The notes: generated by a model from the sequence alone, not told the origin. DNA of 64,000 nt from Hyphococcus sp. (GCA_028285645.1 JANQOV010000061.1:1-64000), one strand, 5' to 3'. Counted from the stretch's first letter, positions 1 to 10,414 are shown. Translations and numbers: made by a program.

Positions 1-1
1 C

Positions 2-1459
2 ATTACCCGGACTGGATCCTCCAGCTTCGAGCTGGAGTCGGTCAGTGCGTCTCTGACCGCGGCATTTGCGTTGGGAGATCATACCCTCACGTCGACGACG
101 GGCTATTATACTCATGATCTCTTCAGGACGACGGTTGGCGGCGCCCTTCTGCCATTTCCGACGCTTAATACGCCGAGCGGACTGCCTCTTTCACAGCCCG
201 AGGACTTTAATTCGTTCAGCCAAGAGCTGCGCCTTGAATCGGGCGCGGGCGGGCTGATCGAGTATATGGTTGGGCTTTACTATGATCGTTCCAATCTTGA
301 AGGCGGCGTGAATCTCGGATTCTACTTCGCGCCGTTCTGGGCGCTTGTGCCGCCGGCCGGCGTCATTCCGGCGAACTCCCTGATCGCGCAGGAAGTCAAT
401 GGCGATCAGGATCAAGCCAACAGGTCTGTATTCGGCGCCGTGACAATCAACGTCACAGACGACCTTCGCATTAATGGCGGCGCCCGGTACAGCTCTATCC
501 GCAAGGAAGCACACCGAACCACCCGCGCGGGCTTCGGCGATGATATTGGGCAGGTCGCGGAAGATTTTTCTCTCGCACAGTTCACGGCATGGACAACGAC
601 GGTCGGCCGGCCCGATGGGGACTATCCCGTTACGGAGTTTACGGACGACAAGTTCATGCCGTCGGTCAACGTTCAATACGACGTTACGGACGACGTCATG
701 GCCTTTGTCTCCTATTCAACCGGATTTAAGGCCGGCGGTTGGTCGATTGGGCAAAGCCAGGACGTTTTCGGCCCTGAAACCGTGAAGTCCTATGAAGGGG
801 GCGTGAAGGCAAGTTGGTTCGACAACCGTCTGACGACCAATTTATCGGTGTACAGCGCTACGTATGACGACCTGCAGGTATCGACAACGGTCATTGATCC
901 AATCACTGGCATCTTCCGGGGCGTGATCGGCAATGTCGGTAGATCGCGTTCGCGCGGCGTCGATTTGGAAATCGGCGCCAATCCGGCCGATGGGGTAAGC
1001 TTTTTCGCAAATGTTGGTTACTTGGACGCCGAGTTCCTGGAATATCCGAACGGGCCTTGTACGATACTGGGGTCACGTACGATACCGGATTGCGTGCAGG
1101 ATTTGGCCGGCGCCCGAAATTCCTACTCGCCGGAATGGAGCGGCAGCGTCAATGGTAATTATGAATTCGAATTGACGCCGAATATCGGCGCCGAGCTAGG
1201 CGCTTGGGTTTATTTTACGTCCGAGTATTTCCAGCAGGCCAATGCTGATCCGTTGACGGCGCAGCCCGGCTACGCGAAGCTCGACCTTCGTGCGGCCATT
1301 TCTGGCCCCGATGACCGGTGGGAATTAGCGGTCATCGCGAAAAACATAACTGATCGAACAACGGGTTCTTATCGCGCCGCTATGCCGGGATCAGGCGCCG
1401 TATCGGTCAGATTGGATAGGCCGCGTTCGGTTGGCGTTCAGCTGTCGACCAAATTCTAG
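2..1459 (+). CDS. TonB-dependent receptor, C-terminal part (5' end lies outside window)
   Basis: Frame is open from the window edge (ITRTGSSSFELESVSASLTAAFALGDH...). C-terminal beta-barrel features: YSTGFKAGGW, SYEGGVKASWFDNRL, terminal RPRSVGVQLSTKF. Confidence 0.9.
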   Translation: MTRTGSSSFELESVSASLTAAFALGDHTLTSTTGYYTHDLFRTTVGGALLPFPTLNTPSGLPLSQPEDFNSFSQELRLESGAGGLIEYMVGLYYDRSNLEGGVNLGFYFAPFWALVPPAGVIPANSLIAQEVNGDQDQANRSVFGAVTINVTDDLRINGGARYSSIRKEAHRTTRAGFGDDIGQVAEDFSLAQFTAWTTTVGRPDGDYPVTEFTDDKFMPSVNVQYDVTDDVMAFVSYSTGFKAGGWSIGQSQDVFGPETVKSYEGGVKASWFDNRLTTNLSVYSATYDDLQVSTTVIDPITGIFRGVIGNVGRSRSRGVDLEIGANPADGVSFFANVGYLDAEFLEYPNGPCTILGSRTIPDCVQDLAGARNSYSPEWSGSVNGNYEFELTPNIGAELGAWVYFTSEYFQQANADPLTAQPGYAKLDLRAAISGPDDRWELAVIAKNITDRTTGSYRAAMPGSGAVSVRLDRPRSVGVQLSTKF

Positions 1460-1531
1460 CGCGCATTTTGCGGCGTTTCGTTCAAGTGCAGGAGTGTTGC
1501 AACCTGCGAAGTCTAGTTAGGATATGAGATT

Positions 1532-1575
1532 GTTCCAGCGCTCTGAGCACGCGCCTGAGCGCTGGAACTCTTTTT
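1532..1575 (+). terminator. Rho-independent terminator candidate after the TonB receptor
   Basis: Perfect 12-bp inverted repeat GTTCCAGCGCTC (1532-1543) / GAGCGCTGGAAC (1557-1568) followed by TCTTTTT. Confidence 0.7.
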
Positions 1576-1613
1576 GATGGTGAAAAAAATGGGCTGTAAA
1601 GGATTTGCGTTTC

Positions 1614-3014
1614 ATGACAGCAACTGATGAAGCCTGTAAAGCGCCGCTCACGGTTAATTTCACCGAAGAAGTGCGTGAAGGCCCGCTAAAGAGAAGACGG
1701 TTCCTCATTCTATCCATGCTGGGTTTGCTCGTCCTATTCGACGGCATGGATACGCAGATGCTTGGCGTCATTGCACACGACATGACTGCGGATCTGGACT
1801 TGCCTCTTTCGAGCTTTGGCGTCGTTTTCTCCGCGGCTCTCTTTGGAGGCGTTGTTGGCGCATTGATTCTCAGCCCGGCGGCGGATCGGTTGCTCGGCAG
1901 GAAGACCGTAATAATCTCGGCTATGTTTTTGGCTGGTCTCGCCACCCTCCTCACGCCTTTTGCAGGCAACCTGACAGAATTGCTCATCGTCCGGTTTCTG
2001 GCTGGATTGGGCCTCGGCGCCGCGCTACCGAGTATTTTTTCACTGTCCACGGAGTTTTCGCCAAAACGATATTCAAGGATCATCACATCGTTTTTGATCG
2101 CTTTCATGCCGCTCGGTTCACTCTTGGTTGGCGTGATCGGGCGGGCGGTGGTGCCGGCTTTCGGTTGGGAAATGTTGCTTTACGTCGGGGGCGTGTTGAC
2201 TCTTGTGCTCACGCTGATGGCGGCGCTGATACTCCCAGAGTCCGTGCATTTTCTTTTGCGCACAAAAGGGGATGAACGCCGCGCCATTCTCGCCGCGAAG
2301 AAGCTGCTGCCGGACTTATCCATTGGGAAGTTGATTGTTGAGGAGTCAGATCTGGCGGCGGAGAAAAGGAATCCGGTGAGCAGCCTTTTCCTTAGAGGAA
2401 TTTGGAAATTCACGCTGCTCATTTGGCTCATCGCTATCATGAACCAGGGCATTCTCTACTTTGTAATGAGCTGGACGCCGGCGTTGCTGCAACAGTCTGG
2501 ACTAGCGTCGACAGTGGGAATGCATTCCGCATCGACGTTCGGTTTGGGCGGCGCGCTTGGAACGATCGCGCAAGGTTGGCTCGTGACGCGGTTCAACATC
2601 TACAAGGTCATGTTTGTTGAGATGGCGCTTTATGTCATTGCGATCTTGATGCTGCCTTTTATGCTGGGCAATGCCGTTTTAGCGCCAACAATGGTGTTTT
2701 TCCTGTCCGCCGGCATTGCCGCATATCACGCGGGTCTCATTCTTATCGTGCTTGAGTCCTATCCGACGAACATTCGAACCACTGGCATGGGCTGGGCGTT
2801 TGGCGTTGGACGGATCGGCGCCACCTCCGCGCCAATTCTGGCGGGAATGCTGGTTAGCGTTGGATGGAGCTCAGGACATATATTTGCTGCAGCGTCGCTG
2901 CCTGGCATAGTTAGCGCGTCTGCGCTTCTGGGCATTGCGCTTTTGATCAATCAACGTGAGAAGGGCGGCGTATTCAGCCGGGTTTCGAGTGCTGCAGTGT
3001 CACAGGGACATTGA
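1614..3014 (+). CDS. MFS transporter, aromatic acid:H+ symporter (AAHS/PcaK-like) family
   Basis: 12-TM-like hydrophobic pattern; GMDTQMLGVIAHDM, DRLLGRKTVII, PESVHFLL motifs. Start taken at ATG 1614. Confidence 0.85.
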   Translation: MTATDEACKAPLTVNFTEEVREGPLKRRRFLILSMLGLLVLFDGMDTQMLGVIAHDMTADLDLPLSSFGVVFSAALFGGVVGALILSPAADRLLGRKTVIISAMFLAGLATLLTPFAGNLTELLIVRFLAGLGLGAALPSIFSLSTEFSPKRYSRIITSFLIAFMPLGSLLVGVIGRAVVPAFGWEMLLYVGGVLTLVLTLMAALILPESVHFLLRTKGDERRAILAAKKLLPDLSIGKLIVEESDLAAEKRNPVSSLFLRGIWKFTLLIWLIAIMNQGILYFVMSWTPALLQQSGLASTVGMHSASTFGLGGALGTIAQGWLVTRFNIYKVMFVEMALYVIAILMLPFMLGNAVLAPTMVFFLSAGIAAYHAGLILIVLESYPTNIRTTGMGWAFGVGRIGATSAPILAGMLVSVGWSSGHIFAAASLPGIVSASALLGIALLINQREKGGVFSRVSSAAVSQGH

Positions 3015-3027
3015 ATAGAGGAGTAAG

Positions 3028-4518
3028 ATGCAGGTTTCCAAAGGTCAAAGTCAGGACCAAATCCGGGTTTCTCCAGTTGCGAACGGCGAAACCCTGTTGA
3101 TCGACGGTCAGTGGACAGCTTCCCATTCGAGTGACAGTTTTTCCAGCATCAACCCCGCGACCGGCGACGACCTCGGTCAGGTCAGCGCTGGCGATGCAAC
3201 GGATGTAGACGCAGCGGTCCTGTCCGCGCGCACAGCGTTTGACGAGCGCCGTTGGCTCAGCATGCCTTACCCCGAGCGTGCGAAAATTTTAAATTCAATC
3301 GCAGATCGCATTGAAGCTGAAATGGACGAGCTTGTCGTCAACGAGGTGCGTGAAAATGGTATGCCGGTTCCCATTGCGCAGCGCACGATTGGAGGAGGCG
3401 TTCAAGCGTTTCGCTATTATGCGGGATGGCTAGGCAAGATACACGGACAGACCGGTGAGATTGCCGCCGGCGATGCGTTCCATGCATTTACTCTAAAAGA
3501 GCCGATGGGAGTTGCTGCATTGATCGTGCCCTGGAATGGCCCGTTTATGTTGGCTTGCCACAAGGTGGCGCCTGCGCTTGCGGCCGGCTGCACCGCGATT
3601 CTTAAGCCGGCGGAAGACACGTCTTTAAACACACTGCATCTTGCGCGCATCGCCTTGGAAGCCGGTGTTCCCGCCGGCGTTTTGAACGTTGTGACCGGCC
3701 TGGGTTCTATCGCCGGCCAAGCGCTTGCCGAGCATCCCGATGTCGATAAGATCAGTTTTACGGGCTCAACCGCGGTCGGTCGTCGCTTGGTGCAGGCTTC
3801 GGCGGGAAACCTGAAGCGTTTGTCGCTTGAGCTCGGCGGCAAGTCGCCGGTGATCGTGCTTGACGATGCGGATCTGGAAATGGCGATCCCAGGCGTTTTG
3901 CGCGGCATCATGATCAATTCCGGTCAGGCTTGCGTTGCCGGATCGCGTTTATACGCACACAGCAAGATATATGATAAACTTGTCCAGGCGCTGTCTGATG
4001 CGGCTTCAAAAATGGTTATTGGAAACGGCCTTGATGAAGGCGTGCAAATGGGCCCGGTAATCTCTCAGAAACAGTTTGACCGGATTATTGGCTACATCGA
4101 GAGCGGCGTTTCCGAAGGTGCGGAATTGGCGACCGGCGGCGAGCGACATGGTGACACGGGCTTCTTCATTAAACCGACGATTCTCTCGCGGGTTCCGACA
4201 AGCGCGCGCGTTGTGCGCGAAGAGATCTTCGGCCCCGTTCTCTCGGCCATGCCGTTCGATGATCTGGATTGGGCGATCAGGGAAGCAAACAACACGCGTT
4301 ATGGCCTTGCGGGCGCGGTCTATACGACTTCGCTGGAGAAAGCTCATACGGTTGCACGAGCGGTGAAGGCCGGCACATTCTGGATCAATACGCCCAGTTT
4401 GACCGATTTCTGGATGCCGTTCGGAGGCTACAAAGAGTCCGGGTGGGGCCGCGAAGGCGGCGCTATGGGCGTAGACGCTTACATGGAAACCAAGTCGGTT
4501 ATTGCGCGGCTTTATTGA
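3028..4518 (+). CDS. Aldehyde dehydrogenase family protein
   Basis: PWNGPFMLACHKVAPALAAGC, FTGSTAVGR, LELGGKSPVIV, GQACVAGSR, EEIFGPV motifs. Confidence 0.93.
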   Translation: MQVSKGQSQDQIRVSPVANGETLLIDGQWTASHSSDSFSSINPATGDDLGQVSAGDATDVDAAVLSARTAFDERRWLSMPYPERAKILNSIADRIEAEMDELVVNEVRENGMPVPIAQRTIGGGVQAFRYYAGWLGKIHGQTGEIAAGDAFHAFTLKEPMGVAALIVPWNGPFMLACHKVAPALAAGCTAILKPAEDTSLNTLHLARIALEAGVPAGVLNVVTGLGSIAGQALAEHPDVDKISFTGSTAVGRRLVQASAGNLKRLSLELGGKSPVIVLDDADLEMAIPGVLRGIMINSGQACVAGSRLYAHSKIYDKLVQALSDAASKMVIGNGLDEGVQMGPVISQKQFDRIIGYIESGVSEGAELATGGERHGDTGFFIKPTILSRVPTSARVVREEIFGPVLSAMPFDDLDWAIREANNTRYGLAGAVYTTSLEKAHTVARAVKAGTFWINTPSLTDFWMPFGGYKESGWGREGGAMGVDAYMETKSVIARLY

Positions 4519-4567
4519 GCGGCGCCGACGCATGCGGCTTACAAAAGGGAAGACGGAAGGGTTGCTC

Positions 4568-5419
4568 ATGACTAGCAAGGTCTGGTTCATCACCGGCGCG
4601 ACGCGCGGTTTCGGACGCATCTGGGCTGAGGCTGCGCTCAAACGCGGCGACAAAGTTGCGGCGACCGGAGTAGAGCAAGACGGACTCGCGGAACTCGCGG
4701 AGACCTACGGCGATGCCGTATTTTGCATTTACGTTGACGTGACTAATTCGGAGCAAGTTCACAAGGCCGTCAATGACGCACACGCACATTTCGGCAGACT
4801 GGACGTTGTTCTCAACAATGCCGGGTTTTCGCTAGTGGGAACCGTAGAGGAGGTTAGCGAGGCAGATGTTCAACGTGAGTTCGATGTAAACTTCTTTGGT
4901 ACGTTGCGGGTTATACAAGCGGCGTTGCCCCTGTTGCGTGCGCAGGGCAGCGGTCACATAATCGGTGTAACAAGTGGTCTTGGTCTTTTGGCGGCGCCGT
5001 TCCTTGGCATGTATTGCACTTCAAAATGGGCGGGCGAAGCGCTGCACGAAACTTTGGCCGCAGAGGTTAAGGCGTTCGGCATCAACGTCACCATGCTCGA
5101 GCCTGGCGCGTTCGCAACGACTTTTGCGAGTCCGCAGTCAATGACGGTCGCGGCTGGGATCGACGTTTATGCCGAGCTTCGAAAGCAGGTTCACGAACGC
5201 CTTTCGAATCAGGATCGTGGCGATCCGTACGCCACGACTGAAGCGATCCTTAAGATTGTCGATGCGGAAAACCCGCCGCTGCGCTTCGTGGTTGGCAATA
5301 CAGTCTTGCCAATGGTGCGCGCGGCATATGCTGAACGTCTTGCCGTGTGGGAGGAGTGGGAGGATGTTTCAAACGCCGCGCAGGGCGATCCGACGAAGGC
5401 TATTACGGCGGATTTCTAG
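4568..5419 (+). CDS. SDR family oxidoreductase
   Basis: TGATRGFG Rossmann motif, LNNAG, YCTSKWA catalytic motif; ATG at 4568 preferred over the ORF start at 4502. Confidence 0.9.
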   Translation: MTSKVWFITGATRGFGRIWAEAALKRGDKVAATGVEQDGLAELAETYGDAVFCIYVDVTNSEQVHKAVNDAHAHFGRLDVVLNNAGFSLVGTVEEVSEADVQREFDVNFFGTLRVIQAALPLLRAQGSGHIIGVTSGLGLLAAPFLGMYCTSKWAGEALHETLAAEVKAFGINVTMLEPGAFATTFASPQSMTVAAGIDVYAELRKQVHERLSNQDRGDPYATTEAILKIVDAENPPLRFVVGNTVLPMVRAAYAERLAVWEEWEDVSNAAQGDPTKAITADF

Positions 5420-5668
5420 TTCAAGGCGCTACCTGTCTGGAGCGATTTGTAGACGGAGTGCTATCTAAGAGTCGGCAGTCGTACAGACGCCTCCGCGATA
5501 TATCGTGTACGTTTTCGACCTCTTCTACGCGGACCATGGGACGCAAGCGCGGGGAGGCGACTTGATAAGCGTCCTTGGATCATCTCTCATTTTCCTTTTT
5601 TCTCCGCACTTTCAAAGGCGTTGGCGCCTTGAAAGGGCGCGCGGGTATTGCAATGTTATAATAAGTTA

Positions 5669-5692
5669 TGATACCATGACATAGTGGTATCA
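5669..5692. promoter_or_regulatory. Candidate operator palindrome upstream of the carboxylesterase
   Basis: Perfect inverted repeat TGATACCA-N8-TGGTATCA in the 437-bp intergenic region. Confidence 0.5.
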
Positions 5693-5856
5693 ACGAGACA
5701 TTGGCGTTCTTGTCGGACGCCACATCATCGTGCGTTGAACTTCAAAGGGAGGCGAGATGCGGCTGACGCTCGAGTTTTGTTTTTGCCGCGCACGCGCCGC
5801 CGCCAGGGCTTCCGGGCCTGAACAATAAGTGCTTAGCCTCATCGGAATGACAACTT

Positions 5857-7293
5857 ATGCCCATCGTTGAGACGAGCTACGGGAAAGTTCACGGCAGGCG
5901 CCTTGGTGATGGCCTCTTTGGATTTTTCGGGATTCCGTATGCGGCGCCGCCGATAGGTTCGTTACGCTGGCGCCCGCCCGAGCCACCTGCTTCCTGGGCC
6001 AGCGTACGAGACGCTGAAGACTTCGGCAATGATGCTATTCAGGGGAAGGGCAAGCGCACATCGCGTGCGCCGGGCATGTCGGAAGATTGCCTTTACTTAA
6101 ATATCTGGGCGCCTGAGGAACAGAAAGCGGGCGGCTGGCCGGTCATCGTTTGGTCCGGCGGCGGCGGCTTCAACACGGGCGGTGGCGCATTCGAGTCGGA
6201 GGATCTTTCGAGGCTCGCGTCGCGCGGCGCCGTTCTTGTGTCGTTTAACTATCGTCTCGGTATATTCGGCTTTTTTGCCCACCCAGCGTTATCTGCGGAA
6301 TCCCCGCATGGATCTTCCGGCAATTATGGGTTGCTCGATCATATCGCGGCCTTGCGCTGGGTGCGCGAAAACATTTCCCAATTCGGTGGAGATGAAAGTC
6401 GCATTACTTATGTCAGCGAGTCGTCGGGAAGTGCGGCGGGCGCGCTCATACTCACCAGCGATTTAGGACGTAATGCCTTTGATCGCGCTGTTCTTCAATC
6501 ACCGGGTTCTTACAGTCCCCTTCTTCCACTTGAAGACGCTGAGCGCACCGGTGCGCCGCTCGGCGAAACGGCTGACGAGATCAGATCCATTTCTGCGGAG
6601 GACCTGCCGGAAAAAGCAAGACTTTTATCTGCGGCGCAGCAGGTCAATCTTTCGGTTGCGCGGCCGATGCGCCCAATCGTCGATGGCTGGGCAATCAAAA
6701 ATGATCAGGCGTTCATGTTGGGCGCGTTCAAAGCTGTTCCGCTCATCATTGGTTCCAATGAAGACGAAGGCCGCTTCTTTACGCGTCGCATGACAATATC
6801 GAGGGTTGATGAATATCAGACGTATTTGAAAAACTCGTTCGCTGATAGTTTTGAAGACGCGTTGAAGCACTATCCCGCCGAGACCGAGGTGGATGTGGCT
6901 ACAGCGCTTTCCGACGCCTATGGCGATATTTCCATCAACTATCCAGTAGAGCGCTTAGCGCGCGCCTTCGCGCAAAAGCAATCGGAGGTGTTTCGGTACG
7001 TCTATACCTATCGACCGGGCGGTACGACGGAATCGCCAACGCATTCTGAGGAAGCCGATACGCTGCTCGACACGCGCCCGCATGAAAATACGGCCGATGC
7101 GGAGATGGCAGCGGCAATGGGAAAATACTGGCTTCAATTTGCTGAAGCTGCAGATCCGAATACGCCAGAATTACCTGACTGGCCCCGCTTTGACGAGAAA
7201 AGCCGCCAGTACATGAAACTAGACCAGCCATTGTCTGTCGGCAGCGCCTGGCGTGCAGAAGAAATGGAATTCGTGGCCGCCGCTGCGCACTGA
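5857..7293 (+). CDS. Carboxylesterase type B (para-nitrobenzyl esterase-like)
   Basis: GIPYAAPPIGSLRWRPPEPP, SEDCLYLNIWAP, nucleophile region SESSGSAAG (GESAGG-type variant), GSNEDEGRFF. Confidence 0.88.
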   Translation: MPIVETSYGKVHGRRLGDGLFGFFGIPYAAPPIGSLRWRPPEPPASWASVRDAEDFGNDAIQGKGKRTSRAPGMSEDCLYLNIWAPEEQKAGGWPVIVWSGGGGFNTGGGAFESEDLSRLASRGAVLVSFNYRLGIFGFFAHPALSAESPHGSSGNYGLLDHIAALRWVRENISQFGGDESRITYVSESSGSAAGALILTSDLGRNAFDRAVLQSPGSYSPLLPLEDAERTGAPLGETADEIRSISAEDLPEKARLLSAAQQVNLSVARPMRPIVDGWAIKNDQAFMLGAFKAVPLIIGSNEDEGRFFTRRMTISRVDEYQTYLKNSFADSFEDALKHYPAETEVDVATALSDAYGDISINYPVERLARAFAQKQSEVFRYVYTYRPGGTTESPTHSEEADTLLDTRPHENTADAEMAAAMGKYWLQFAEAADPNTPELPDWPRFDEKSRQYMKLDQPLSVGSAWRAEEMEFVAAAAH

Positions 7294-7332
7294 GTGGGCG
7301 TAAGGCGTCAAGAAATATCGGATGAAATACTT

Positions 7333-8844
7333 ATGAGTTCGGTTGCCGAAAATCATCACCCTAAAACTGCGGTTGATAGAACAGATGCGCCTAGCAAACT
7401 GAGAAATTTTGTGGACGGACGGTTTATCGACGGCGGTCAGCCGTTCGAGATCCGCAACCCGGCGACCGGACGGGTTCACGCAGTCGCGTACGAAGCCGAT
7501 CGCGCGATCGTCGATCAGGCGGTCGCTGCGGCGCGTGAGGCGTTGAACGGCGATTGGGGGCGAATGACGCTGGCAAAACGGCGCGCAGTCCTGACCGCCG
7601 TTGCGGATCGAATCGAAGAGCGGTTCGACGAATTTCTTGAGGCGGAGGTCGCCGATACGGGCAAGCCGCTTTCAATTGCACGGCATCTCGATATTCCCCG
7701 CGGGGCCGCTAACTTTCGCGTGTTTTCCGATACGATCGCAAATCTGCCGACTGAATCTTTTGAAATGGATACGCCGGATGGCGGCAAGGCGCTTAACTAT
7801 GCGGTCCGTAAACCCTTGGGCGTTATCGGCGTCATCGCGCCTTGGAACCTGCCGCTCCTATTGATGACGTGGAAGGTCGCGCCGGCGATGGCCTGCGGCA
7901 ACGCCGTTATCGTGAAACCGTCTGAAGAGACCCCATCAACGACAACATTGCTTGGTGAAGTGATGACGGAGGTTGGCGTGCCCGATGGCGCGTATAACGT
8001 CGTACATGGTTTTGGTCCGAACTCTGCCGGCGAATTTCTGACGTCGCATCAAGGGGTGCGCGCAATCACCTTTACGGGCGAAACGCGCACCGGCGCCGAA
8101 ATCATGAAGTCGGCGGCGCCGACCGTGAAAGCGCTGTCGTTCGAACTCGGTGGGAAGAGTCCCGCGATCGTTTTCGCAGATGCAGACCTTGAGGTTGCGA
8201 TCGCCACGCTGGCGCGCGCGGCGTTTGTGAATACGGGACAGGTCTGTCTGGCGCCGGAGCGCATGTATGTGGAGCGCCCGGTATTTGATAATTTTGTGGC
8301 CGGGCTAAAAGCCAAGGCTGAAGCGATGAAGCTCGGCTTGCCTCATGACGAAGGCGTCGATCTCGGACCGCTGATTTCAGAAGAACATCGCGGCAAGGTT
8401 CTTGAGTACTACGGACTAGCGTTGGAAGAGGGCGCCGACCTGGTGACCGGCGGCGGCGTGCCGAAATTGTCTGGCGACGCCGCGAACGGATACTTCGTGG
8501 AGCCCACCATATGGACGGGGCTTGCGCATGACTCACCCGTTTGCCGCGAGGAAATCTTCGGCCCGTGCTGCGCGATCATGCCGTTCGATACGGAGGAAGA
8601 GGTGATCGCGCTCGCGAACGATACCAAATATGGGCTTTGTTCCTCCGTATGGACACAAAACCTGTCGCGCGCCCATCGCGTCGGCCAGGCCATGGAAGTC
8701 GGCCTTTCCTGGGTGAATAGCTGGTTTCTGCGCGATCTGCGCACGCCGTTCGGGGGCTCAAAGATGTCGGGGATCGGGCGGGAAGGCGGCGAACACTCGA
8801 TCAATTTCTACTCTGAGCCGTCAAATGTCTGCATCAAGTTATGA
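7333..8844 (+). CDS. dmpC: 2-hydroxymuconic semialdehyde dehydrogenase-like ALDH
   Basis: ITFTGETRTGAEIM, FELGGKSPAIVFADADL, NTGQVCLAPERMYV; sits in an operon with dmpEFGHI-type genes. ATG 7333 (ORF track also allows GTG 7294). Confidence 0.82.
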   Translation: MSSVAENHHPKTAVDRTDAPSKLRNFVDGRFIDGGQPFEIRNPATGRVHAVAYEADRAIVDQAVAAAREALNGDWGRMTLAKRRAVLTAVADRIEERFDEFLEAEVADTGKPLSIARHLDIPRGAANFRVFSDTIANLPTESFEMDTPDGGKALNYAVRKPLGVIGVIAPWNLPLLLMTWKVAPAMACGNAVIVKPSEETPSTTTLLGEVMTEVGVPDGAYNVVHGFGPNSAGEFLTSHQGVRAITFTGETRTGAEIMKSAAPTVKALSFELGGKSPAIVFADADLEVAIATLARAAFVNTGQVCLAPERMYVERPVFDNFVAGLKAKAEAMKLGLPHDEGVDLGPLISEEHRGKVLEYYGLALEEGADLVTGGGVPKLSGDAANGYFVEPTIWTGLAHDSPVCREEIFGPCCAIMPFDTEEEVIALANDTKYGLCSSVWTQNLSRAHRVGQAMEVGLSWVNSWFLRDLRTPFGGSKMSGIGREGGEHSINFYSEPSNVCIKL

Positions 8845-9611
8845 GCGTCGAACAAACTCTACCGGCGCTGAAGCCCGCGAAATCCGATCCTGCGTTACGG
8901 GGATTCGAAATGCCGCATAGCGAAGCGGAGACCGATGCCGCTCTGAAAGTGAGGCTCGCCGCCCGCGCGCTCGCGCGCCACGGGTTGGTCAATGCGTATG
9001 GCCATGTGAGCGCCCGTATCGATGAGGGTCGGTTTCTGGTTTCGCCGCCCCGGCCGCTTGGTTCGGTTGACGTCGGCGAAGAGTGCAAAATCGTGCCGAT
9101 TGATGGCGAGTTTCTTGAAGGCGTTCTGGGCGAAGTGCGCGTCCATCGTGAAATCTATCACCGTCGGCCGGAGGTCGGCGGCGTATGCCGATTTCTGTCG
9201 CCGTCCGTAGTCGCGCTTTCGGCCTTGGGAGAAACCCCGCGCGTGCTTCACGGTCACGGTTCTTACTTTGCTCCCGCCGCCCCGCTTTGGCCTGACGTTC
9301 AGCTCATTCGCGACGATGAGCGCGCAACAAAACTCGTTGAGACGATGGGCGATTCTGCGGCGGTCGTCATGCGCGGAAACGGAGCGGTTACCGCCGGCGA
9401 AACAATTGAAGAGGCCGCTGCATTCGCCTTCTTTCTGGAAGACGCTGCGCGCATAGAGATCGCGCTGCTTGGCGCCGGCCCGGCGGGGCGGCGCCCGCTT
9501 GAATACAGCGCCGAGGAAGCCACCCGGCGCTCGACCAAGGCCGGCGGAATCATCGAACGCATGTGGCGTTTCTTGTGTGATGGAGACCCTGAATGGCGAG
9601 CAGCCAAGTGA
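8841..9611 (+). CDS. Class II aldolase/adducin family protein
   Basis: ALARHGLVNAYGHVSARIDEGRFLVSPP, HREIYHRRPEVGGVCRFLSPSV, HGHGSY; 4-bp ATGA overlap with upstream gene. Confidence 0.85.
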   Translation: MSVEQTLPALKPAKSDPALRGFEMPHSEAETDAALKVRLAARALARHGLVNAYGHVSARIDEGRFLVSPPRPLGSVDVGEECKIVPIDGEFLEGVLGEVRVHREIYHRRPEVGGVCRFLSPSVVALSALGETPRVLHGHGSYFAPAAPLWPDVQLIRDDERATKLVETMGDSAAVVMRGNGAVTAGETIEEAAAFAFFLEDAARIEIALLGAGPAGRRPLEYSAEEATRRSTKAGGIIERMWRFLCDGDPEWRAAK

Positions 9612-10414
9612 ACGCGCGTGCTATCGCCCGCGGCGATATTGAAGAACAGGCCGCGCTGATCCGCGCGGCTTATGAGTGCGGTGCGCCGATAGCGCCTCTC
9701 CGCAATGCACTCTCAGCTGCGACAATTGAAGATGCGTATGCGGTGCAAGCGGTCAACACCGCCTTCTGGGAAGAAGAGGGCCGCAAAATCGTCGGCGCGA
9801 AAATCGGTCTAACAGCAAAGGCTGTACAGGCGCAGTTTGATGTCGATCAGCCAGATTTTGGTCATCTCTTTGCGGACATGGCGGTCAATGAAGGCGATAC
9901 GGTCGCAGCCGGTCGGTTACTTCAGCCGAAAGTCGAGGCCGAGGTCGCCTTTGTAATGGAGCGAACGCCTGATGCGGGACGCCTTACGACTGCTGAGTTG
10001 ATCGATTCTGTCGCTTATGCGCTGCCCGCAATTGAAATTGTCGACAGTCGGATTGCCGACTGGGATATCAGCATTGTCGATACGGTAGCTGACAACGCTT
10101 CATCAGGTCTGTTCGTGCTTGGGACGAAGCCGAAGGCGCTTGCCGACATTGATCTCCAGCTCTGCGGGATGGTTTTGGAAAAGAATGGCGAGCCCGTTTC
10201 CTTCGGCGCAGGCGCTGCGTGTCTCGGCAATCCACTGCATGCACTAGGTTGGCTTGCCGCCAAGATGGCGGAAGTGGGGCGTCCCGTTCAGAAGGGCGAC
10301 GTCATTTTGTCGGGTGCGCTCGGCCCAATTGTCGCCGCAGAGGCTGGCGATCACATCGAGGTTCGGATCGAAGGGCTTGGATCCGTTCGCGTAAACTTTG
10401 GGTGCAACGAATGA
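9593..10414 (+). CDS. dmpE: 2-oxopent-4-enoate hydratase-like
   Basis: [59 protein letters not shown]/hydratase-decarboxylase family. Confidence 0.83.
   Translation: MASSQVNARAIARGDIEEQAALIRAAYECGAPIAPLRNALSAATIEDAYAVQAVNTAFWEEEGRKIVGAKIGLTAKAVQAQFDVDQPDFGHLFADMAVNEGDTVAAGRLLQPKVEAEVAFVMERTPDAGRLTTAELIDSVAYALPAIEIVDSRIADWDISIVDTVADNASSGLFVLGTKPKALADIDLQLCGMVLEKNGEPVSFGAGAACLGNPLHALGWLAAKMAEVGRPVQKGDVILSGALGPIVAAEAGDHIEVRIEGLGSVRVNFGCNE

Noticed and set aside
191-676. 161-aa minus-strand ORF opposite the first TonB receptor
   Set aside because: No recognisable domain; low-complexity basic composition typical of antisense frames of GC-rich genes; sense ORF is strongly supported.
1517-2107. 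196-aa minus-strand ORF opposite the MFS transporter
   Set aside because: Spurious antisense ORF; also overlaps the terminator hairpin and has no family features.
5609-5635. CTTTCAAAGGCG/CGCCTTGAAAG hairpin as a terminator
   Set aside because: One-base bulge and no T-run downstream on either strand; left as uncertain structure.
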